From positions 496,001 to 560,000 of the forward strand of contig CP065010.1 in NCBI GenBank assembly GCA_016699775.1: 64,000 nt of DNA, written 5' to 3'. The notes under the pieces are model-generated. The model ran no database searches, was not told where the DNA came from, and was given only the letters and a program-made list of their open reading frames with translations. The position numbers were made by a program, and so were the translations under genes. The stretch is from Candidatus Falkowbacteria bacterium (lineage in GTDB: Bacteria > Patescibacteriota > Patescibacteriia > Patescibacteriales > Patescibacteriaceae). Numbering within the stretch: position 1 is the first letter of the stretch; each line of letters starts with the position of its first letter. Shown here piece after piece: positions 59,137 to 64,000 of the stretch.

Positions 59137-60405
59137 CTAATCCATTGTATATTCGCGCATTGAGAGCTGAGCTTCAAGCTGTTTAACACTTTCAATAACT
59201 ACCGATACCACAATCAATAAACTAGTACCACCAATAGCCAAGGATTGAATACCTGAGAAATACTGCATGACTAAAGGCAAAATAGCAATAATACCTAAGA
59301 ATAAAGCACCAGCAAAAATAATTTTATGCGTAGTATTGGCAAGATATTCTGAGGTATGGCGACCTGGTCGAATACCAGGGATAAAACCACCTTGCTTTTG
59401 TAAATTTTCAGCAATCTGATCTGGCTTGAAGACGATTTCAGTATAAAAATAAGTAAAGGCAACTACTAAGACAAAGTAACTAATACCATAGACTAATTGA
59501 TTTTGGAAAACTGAAATCACCCATTGAGCAGCTTCAGCAATTCGAGTGCTTCGAGCATTTACAAAGAATTGAGCTGTCATTGAGGGGAATAGTAGAACTG
59601 ATATGGCAAAGATAATTGGAATTACACCAGCCATGTTAACTCGTAATGGCAGATGAGTTGTTGAACCACCAAAAGCACGATTACCGCGCATTTGTCTGGC
59701 GTATTGAATTGGAACATTACGTTGACCTTCATTTATAACTACCACACCCACAACAGTAATGATGACGATTACGAGCATGCCAATTAACGTGAAAAGCTGT
59801 GAAGGATCATAGTTTACAAATACTTGTTGTAAAGCGGTTGGTAAACCCGAGATAATACCGGCAAAAATTAATAGAGAAATACCATTTCCAATCTTTTTTT
59901 CGCTGATTAATTCTCCAAGCCACATTAAGAAAATAGTACCAGCCGTAACTGTTAACATGATACTTACTAAATCAAAAACCGGTAATTCGGGTAGAATTAC
60001 TGTTCCAGAATTTCTGAGTAAGGAGATCATAGCGTAGGACTGAATAAGAGCAAAGGGAACAGTTGCCCAACGAGTCCACATATTAATTTTTTGTCTTCCA
60101 GCTTCTTCCTTGTTCATTTCTTCAAGTTTTGGAATCAACATGGCTAAGAGCTGAAAAATAATTGACGAAGTAATATATGGACCAACGCCCATCATAACAA
60201 TAGAAAAATTTTCCATTCCACCTCCAGAAAAAAGATTTAATAAACCTAAAATTTCATTTGAGGAAAAAAACTGACGAAGAGCCGCTGGATCAACACCAGG
60301 AACAGGAATATGCGCCGCAAGTCTAAAAATTGCTAGCATTGCTAACACAAAGATTATACTTTTTCTGATATCTTTATCTCTCCAAATTTTGGCTATTTTT
60401 TCCAT
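59137..60405 (-). CDS. secY: Protein translocase subunit SecY
   Basis: SecY, 422 residues, ten membrane spans. The first loop has FRLAAHIPVPGVD with the plug region following (NLFSGGGMENFSIVMMGVGPYITSSI). Signatures include GNGISLLIFAGI and the cytoplasmic loop YARQMRGNRAFGGSTTHLPLRVN, which contacts SecA and the ribosome. The C-terminal loop IPGIRPGRHTSEYL is also typical. SecE is at 7684 and SecA at 33511; no SecG is recognised in the window. Confidence 0.98.
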   Translation of the reverse strand: MEKIAKIWRDKDIRKSIIFVLAMLAIFRLAAHIPVPGVDPAALRQFFSSNEILGLLNLFSGGGMENFSIVMMGVGPYITSSIIFQLLAMLIPKLEEMNKEEAGRQKINMWTRWATVPFALIQSYAMISLLRNSGTVILPELPVFDLVSIMLTVTAGTIFLMWLGELISEKKIGNGISLLIFAGIISGLPTALQQVFVNYDPSQLFTLIGMLVIVIITVVGVVVINEGQRNVPIQYARQMRGNRAFGGSTTHLPLRVNMAGVIPIIFAISVLLFPSMTAQFFVNARSTRIAEAAQWVISVFQNQLVYGISYFVLVVAFTYFYTEIVFKPDQIAENLQKQGGFIPGIRPGRHTSEYLANTTHKIIFAGALFLGIIAILPLVMQYFSGIQSLAIGGTSLLIVVSVVIESVKQLEAQLSMREYTMD

Positions 60406-60410
60406 AGAAA

Positions 60411-60848
60411 TTAGGAAATTATGCCACCATTTTTTTCAATCTGTTCACGGGCACCAGCTGAAAAAAGCAGGCCACTTAGTTTAAGATTTTTTATAGTCAA
60501 AGTTCCTTGAGCTAAAACTTTAATTCGTCCCTTAACAGTTGATACTAGATTTGATCGTAATAAAACTTGAGCATTAATTACTGCTCCATCTTTGAAATGA
60601 CGATTAAGTTGAGATAAGGTAATTGGCTGAGCTTTTGATTGATATGAAGTAAAGCCTCGTTTTTTTGGAATACTTAACATCTGTTTTTTCATACCCAAAC
60701 GCTTTAAACCACTAACACCCGAACGTGATTTTTGGCCTTTTAAACCTCGAGTACTATATGTACCATGCCCAGACGCATTACCACGCCCCACACGCTTGCG
60801 AGTTTTATTGCTTTTAATTGTTTTAAGATTTGAGAGTGAAAGTGACAT
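60411..60848 (-). CDS. rplO: 50S ribosomal protein L15
   Basis: L15, 145 residues from the chosen ATG. The Gly/Arg-rich N-terminal extension (KTRKRVGRGNASGHGTYSTRGLKGQKSRSG) that reaches into the ribosome is intact. The globular domain ends VLAQGTLTIKNLKLSGLLFSAGAREQIEKNGG. In most bacteria L30 (rpmD) is encoded between S5 and L15; here only a 60-base gap with no frame lies between them. An ATG two codons earlier is possible. Confidence 0.96.
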   Translation of the reverse strand: MSLSLSNLKTIKSNKTRKRVGRGNASGHGTYSTRGLKGQKSRSGVSGLKRLGMKKQMLSIPKKRGFTSYQSKAQPITLSQLNRHFKDGAVINAQVLLRSNLVSTVKGRIKVLAQGTLTIKNLKLSGLLFSAGAREQIEKNGGIIS

Positions 60849-60910
60849 ATGCAATAGTTAAAAGTGGAAAGTTATAAGGTTTATAATATTGTAAAACAAG
60901 AATGTATAAT

Positions 60911-61567
60911 CTATTTAGTTTCTACTGGTTCTGCTTTAACTACTTCTTCTTTATTCTTATCAGTAACTGGTTGCTTTTTTGGAGTTCGTAATGATTTCAA
61001 GGCTTCAATAACACATTTGGCATTATTAACCTTATTATTAGTTCCTAGAATTTTACTAGTTACATTGTTGACTCCCGTTAATTCCAAAATAGTACGAACA
61101 ATACCTCCTCCTATAATACCACGTCCAACGGCTGCTGGCTTTAGTAAGACATGAGCAGCCCCAAACCATTGATCAACGGAGTGAGGAATAGTTTGATTTA
61201 CCATTGGCACAGTTACCATATCTTTTTTTGCTTGATTTACAGCCTTTGCTACAGCTAAGGTAACGTCTGCACCCTTTGCTAGACCAATGGCTACTTTACC
61301 TTTCTTATCACCAATAGCTACACAGGCACGAAAACGCATACGCTTTCCTCCGGCCATAACACGGGTTACTCGAGCGATATCAACAATTCTTTGTTCAAAT
61401 TCATCAGCTGGTTTTTCTTCATGACGACCACCGCCACGACGTGGACCACGACCAGCTCCACCCCCACCGCCTCGACGTGATCGATTATCACGACCAGCGC
61501 CACGAGAAGAAGTCTGACCTTGATCAGAATTTGCTTGACTGCTTGTTGTTATTTCTTGTTCATTCAT
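60911..61567 (-). CDS. rpsE: 30S ribosomal protein S5
   Basis: S5, about 218 residues, with a long N-terminal extension rich in Gly, Arg and Ser (SRGAGRDNRSRRGGGGGAGR) before the conserved core FEQRIVDIARVTRVMAGGKRMRFRACVAIGD. The second domain has AHVLLKPAAVGRGIIGGGIVRTILELTGV. A TTG-initiated frame to 61576 adds three residues; the ATG at 61567 is preferred. It is in the normal L18-S5 order. Confidence 0.96.
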   Translation of the reverse strand: MNEQEITTSSQANSDQGQTSSRGAGRDNRSRRGGGGGAGRGPRRGGGRHEEKPADEFEQRIVDIARVTRVMAGGKRMRFRACVAIGDKKGKVAIGLAKGADVTLAVAKAVNQAKKDMVTVPMVNQTIPHSVDQWFGAAHVLLKPAAVGRGIIGGGIVRTILELTGVNNVTSKILGTNNKVNNAKCVIEALKSLRTPKKQPVTDKNKEEVVKAEPVETK

Positions 61568-61578
61568 ACGTTTCAAAA

Positions 61579-61929
61579 TTAAAATTGCAGCCCGCCTTCA
61601 CGAGCACCATCAGCGGCCGCCTTAATACGACCAGTATATCTATTTCCTCCACGATCAAAGACCACACTTGAAATTTTCTTAGCAATTGCTTTTTCAGCCA
61701 GTAATTTTCCAAGAGCAGCTGCTGCCTCAACTTTTTTCACAGTACCTTTAAGTTCTCGAGTATGAGCACTGACAATTGTCACACCTGTTTCATCATTAAT
61801 TAATTGAAGATATAAACTTGTGTTTGACTTTGAAACATTTAATCGTGGACGAGCTGAAGTTCCAGAAATCTGTTTACGAATTCTTCGTTGTCGTCGAACT
61901 TTTGTAATTTTAGCTTGTTGTTTATTCAT
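61579..61929 (-). CDS. rplR: 50S ribosomal protein L18
   Basis: L18, 116 residues. A basic N-terminus ([31 protein letters not shown]) is followed by the 5S rRNA-binding domain, ending [28 protein letters not shown], which is nearly invariant. It lies 9 bases after rplF and 11 before rpsE. Confidence 0.97.
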   Translation of the reverse strand: MNKQQAKITKVRRQRRIRKQISGTSARPRLNVSKSNTSLYLQLINDETGVTIVSAHTRELKGTVKKVEAAAALGKLLAEKAIAKKISSVVFDRGGNRYTGRIKAAADGAREGGLQF

Positions 61930-61938
61930 ATATATATC

Positions 61939-62484
61939 TTATGCGCTCTTGGCAGCAGTTTTACCAGCTTTGCGACGAACCTGTTCGCCAACATAACGGA
62001 TTCCTTTTCCTTTATATGGTTCTGGTTTTTTTAAACGTCGAATCTGAGCAGCTGTTTCACCAACAAGTTGTTTATCAATGCTTGTCAAAGTTATAATATT
62101 ACCTTCAATGGCTGCCACAACTCCCGTTGGCATTTCAAAATTAACAGGGTGTGAAAAACCTAAACTTAAATTAATGGCTTTTCCGCCTCCAGCAACTTTA
62201 TATCCAACTCCCTGAATTTCTAATTTTTTTTCATAACCTTGGCTAACACCAATAACCATATTCTTTATTAGACTATAAAACAATCCCCACATTGCACGTT
62301 CTTTTTTATTATCTGGATTCGCCACTGAGACTTTAATATCTTCAGGCGTTAAGGAAACAGTAACTTGATTATGGACAGCCTGATGTAGCTCGCCTTTAGA
62401 CGACTTAATCGTTAATATATTGTTAGCCAAAACAGCAGTAGTGCCGGATGGTAATTCAATTGGTAGTTTTCCTAGACGTGACAT
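61939..62484 (-). CDS. rplF: 50S ribosomal protein L6
   Basis: L6, 181 residues, two similar domains. It starts MSRLGKLPIELPSGTTAVL; the middle VSQGYEKKLEIQGVGYKV and the C-terminal KKPEPYKGKGIRYVGEQVRRKAGKT are conserved. It sits between S8 and L18 in the standard order with short gaps. Confidence 0.97.
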   Translation of the reverse strand: MSRLGKLPIELPSGTTAVLANNILTIKSSKGELHQAVHNQVTVSLTPEDIKVSVANPDNKKERAMWGLFYSLIKNMVIGVSQGYEKKLEIQGVGYKVAGGGKAINLSLGFSHPVNFEMPTGVVAAIEGNIITLTSIDKQLVGETAAQIRRLKKPEPYKGKGIRYVGEQVRRKAGKTAAKSA

Positions 62485-62494
62485 ACTGGTATAA

Positions 62495-62896
62495 TTAGTA
62501 AATTTCGCAAATAACTTCCCCGCCCAAATTTCGCTTTCTGGCTTCGCGGTTAGTCATTAAGCCTTGTGAAGTTGAAAGAATTGCAATTCCTAGATTGTTT
62601 AACACTCGAGGTAATTCATCTTTGCCAACATAGACACGTCGGCTTGATTTACTAATACGAGTAAGAGAAGCAATTTTTGGTTTGCCATCAGGCTTATATT
62701 TCAAAACTATTTTAAGTTCATCAAAACCATCCTTGCCTTCATGAGGAATAACTTCAGCTTTAGTTACCCAACCATTTTCTTCAAGTAACTTGGCAATATT
62801 AAATTTAAGCTTGCTCATTGGCAAAACAATCTCCGCCTTTTGAACAGCGGCAGCGTTTCTGATTCTTGAGAGCATGTCTGCTATTGGATCCATCAT
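62495..62896 (-). CDS. rpsH: 30S ribosomal protein S8
   Basis: S8, 133 residues. It starts MMDPIADMLSRIRNAA and ends with the conserved ISTSQGLMTNREARKRNLGGEVICEIY. It binds the centre of 16S rRNA. In E. coli S8 is the spc operon's translational repressor; whether that holds here is unknown. Confidence 0.97.
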   Translation of the reverse strand: MMDPIADMLSRIRNAAAVQKAEIVLPMSKLKFNIAKLLEENGWVTKAEVIPHEGKDGFDELKIVLKYKPDGKPKIASLTRISKSSRRVYVGKDELPRVLNNLGIAILSTSQGLMTNREARKRNLGGEVICEIY

Positions 62897-62909
62897 ATAA
62901 TTATATTGC

Positions 62910-63095
62910 TTACCAGCTGGACTTAGTAACTCCAGGCATATCAGTATTATTAGCTAATTCTCGAAAACAAATACGGCACAAATCAAAGTCACGCATATAG
63001 CCATGGTTTCTACCACAACGCCAACAACGTCGGACTTTTCGGGAGCTAAATTTTGGTGCTCGTTTTGCTTTTGCGATTAATGCTTTTCTTGCCAT
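62910..63095 (-). CDS. rpsN: 30S ribosomal protein S14, zinc type
   Basis: The 61-residue, zinc-binding (type Z) S14 has four Cys ligands at C24, C27, C40 and C43 ([20 protein letters not shown]). The end MPGVTKSSW is characteristic. It lies between L5 and S8, with gaps of 9 and 13 bases. Confidence 0.97.
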   Translation of the reverse strand: MARKALIAKAKRAPKFSSRKVRRCWRCGRNHGYMRDFDLCRICFRELANNTDMPGVTKSSW

Positions 63096-63104
63096 ATTGA
63101 TAGC

Positions 63105-63656
63105 CTAATTATCTTTCTTAAAAGGAAATCCCAATAATTGGAATAATTCCAAACCTTCTTTTGCATTTTTTGCGGTTGTTGTGATATTAACTTCTAGACC
63201 ATGGATATTATCAACTTCATCAGCTTTAATTTCTGGAAAAGCAATATGCTCCTTAAAACCAATTGATAGATTTCCAGTTTTATCCATTTTCTTTGGATCA
63301 ACACCTCGAAAGTCTCTAACCCGAGGAAACGTAACTTTAATCAGTTTTTCTAAAAAGTCATACATTCTTTGACCACGTAAAGTGACAGCTACACCAATAG
63401 TTGTACCTTCACGAAGTTTAAATGCTGAAATTGATTTTTTAGCTTTTGCCATAATTGGCTTTTGACCAGTAATACGGGCAATGTTATGAGCAACTGCTTC
63501 CAGTTGACCTTTATCTTTAGTTAGACGCCCAACTCCGACATTCAAAGAAATTTTTGTAATTCTTGGAATGGCTAAGTCGTTTGCATAACCAAACTTTTCT
63601 TTCAAAGCTGGTTTTACTATTTTTTGGTATTGTTCTTTAAGTTTCATATTAGTCAA
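63105..63656 (-). CDS. rplE: 50S ribosomal protein L5
   Basis: L5, 183 residues. KISLNVGVGRLTKDKGQLEAVAHNIARITGQKPIMAKAKKSISAFKLREG is the conserved core, and the C-terminal half has LPRVRDFRG-like FPRVRDFRGVDPKKMDKTGN. It binds 5S rRNA. It overlaps the end of rplX by eight bases, so the two are coupled. Confidence 0.97.
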   Translation of the reverse strand: MTNMKLKEQYQKIVKPALKEKFGYANDLAIPRITKISLNVGVGRLTKDKGQLEAVAHNIARITGQKPIMAKAKKSISAFKLREGTTIGVAVTLRGQRMYDFLEKLIKVTFPRVRDFRGVDPKKMDKTGNLSIGFKEHIAFPEIKADEVDNIHGLEVNITTTAKNAKEGLELFQLLGFPFKKDN

Positions 63657-63975
63657 TTGCTACTTTACATTTAGTGCAGACACGAACTTTTGTGCCCTTT
63701 TTACCACCTTCACCTTTAATCAATAAATGGCTAATACGAGTCGGTTTGTTACACTTTGGACAAACTAACATTATATTAGAAAGGTTTAAAGGAGCTGCAA
63801 ATTCAACTCGTTGACCCTTTTCACCATTTTTTCGTGGTCGTAAATGTTTAATCAGTAAATTAATGCCTTCAACGCTAGCGCGCCCAGTCTCAGTAAAGAT
63901 CTGAATAACCTTTCCTGTTTTGCCTTTATCCTTGCCGGCAATTATTTTTACTTGATCATTTTTCTTAATATTCAT
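63649..63975 (-). CDS. rplX: 50S ribosomal protein L24
   Basis: L24, 108 residues. A KOW motif (KNDQVKIIAGKDKGKTGKVIQIF) is followed by the C-terminal part with two Cys pairs (MLVCPKCNKPTRISHL and VRVCTKCKVAID), a zinc-ribbon form. It initiates 50S assembly. The upstream L14 gene would lie past the end of the window. The start is preceded by AT repeats and no Shine-Dalgarno sequence. Confidence 0.96.
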   Translation of the reverse strand: MNIKKNDQVKIIAGKDKGKTGKVIQIFTETGRASVEGINLLIKHLRPRKNGEKGQRVEFAAPLNLSNIMLVCPKCNKPTRISHLLIKGEGGKKGTKVRVCTKCKVAID

Positions 63976-64000
63976 ATATATATCTAAACTTACAAAACTT

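Noticed and set aside
1-64000. CRISPR array or Cas genes
   Set aside because: No regularly spaced direct repeats with unique spacers were seen; the recurring palindromes are irregularly scattered and no Cas motif appears in any protein.
1-64000. Alternative genetic code with TGA as Gly or Trp
   Set aside because: Several genes end naturally at TGA, for example tmk at 12971-12973, and no conserved protein contains in-frame TGA. The one internal stop, in grpE, is TAA.

Overview
The window looks like a chromosomal segment from an AT-rich member of the Candidate Phyla Radiation (Patescibacteria; a Parcubacteria-like lineage is my inference). The signs are: the spc ribosomal cluster runs L24-L5-S14-S8-L6-L18-S5-L15-SecY with no L30 gene; genes are packed tightly and mostly lack a Shine-Dalgarno sequence; many proteins are short versions of their families; and several families are ones I associate with this group (membrane-anchored Clp-like ATPase, two-domain ThyX, DUF5671, DUF3467, UBA-like/TM proteins). 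TGA is used as an ordinary stop (for example tmk), so the standard bacterial code applies. Nearly everything is housekeeping; the accessory content is small and localised.

Layout. 1-1.8 kb: ybaB-recR and a methyltransferase, then a 440-base structured gene-free stretch. 2.3-7.5 kb (minus): rplU, a WecA/MraY-type transferase, a membrane-tethered Clp-like AAA+ protein and its small membrane partner, and an orphan gene. 7.6-14.9 kb (plus): secE-nusG-rplK-rplA, a thymidylate module (dCMP deaminase, two-domain ThyX, P-loop kinase, Tmk), gatB, and a self-contained unit for a 59-residue membrane peptide. 15-22 kb: a 2-hydroxyacid dehydrogenase converging on and overlapping miaA, then the heat-shock operon hrcA-grpE-hsp20-dnaK-DUF3467-dnaJ under a CIRCE operator. 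In this sequence hrcA carries a frameshift and grpE an in-frame stop. 22.8-31.5 kb (minus): secD (with an inserted parvulin module)-secF, then proS-mreB-mreC-mreD-PBP2. 31.5-42.8 kb: amidase, kinase plus nucleotidyltransferase pair, secA, hpf, rseP, frr, a BNR lipoprotein, holB, small membrane proteins, tspO and greA.

42.8-48 kb is the most unusual part. A tRNA-Trp, rpmG and tRNA-Tyr group is separated from a tRNA-Thr by about 3 kb of accessory genes (EEP-type phosphatase/nuclease, CYTH protein, truncated ASCH protein, an orphan membrane protein). Two partial copies of the 3' half of the tRNA-Thr lie in the same orientation between these genes. This is the pattern left by repeated integration at a tRNA gene, although no integrase is visible.

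48-64 kb (minus): TPR protein, class I aldolase and tpiA, a D,D-carboxypeptidase, scpAB, a DUF5671 protein, aspS-recO-ruvX, a GIY-YIG gene bracketed by palindromic repeats, map-adk, and secY with the spc ribosomal proteins.

The gene groups cover translation, Sec export (SecA, SecD, SecE, SecF, SecY are all here), the elongasome with its peptidoglycan enzymes, proteostasis and dTTP supply. A family of short palindromes resembling GTCATCC(hairpin)GGATGAC is scattered through the intergenic gaps in at least eight places. All functions are assigned by reading motifs, without database searches.
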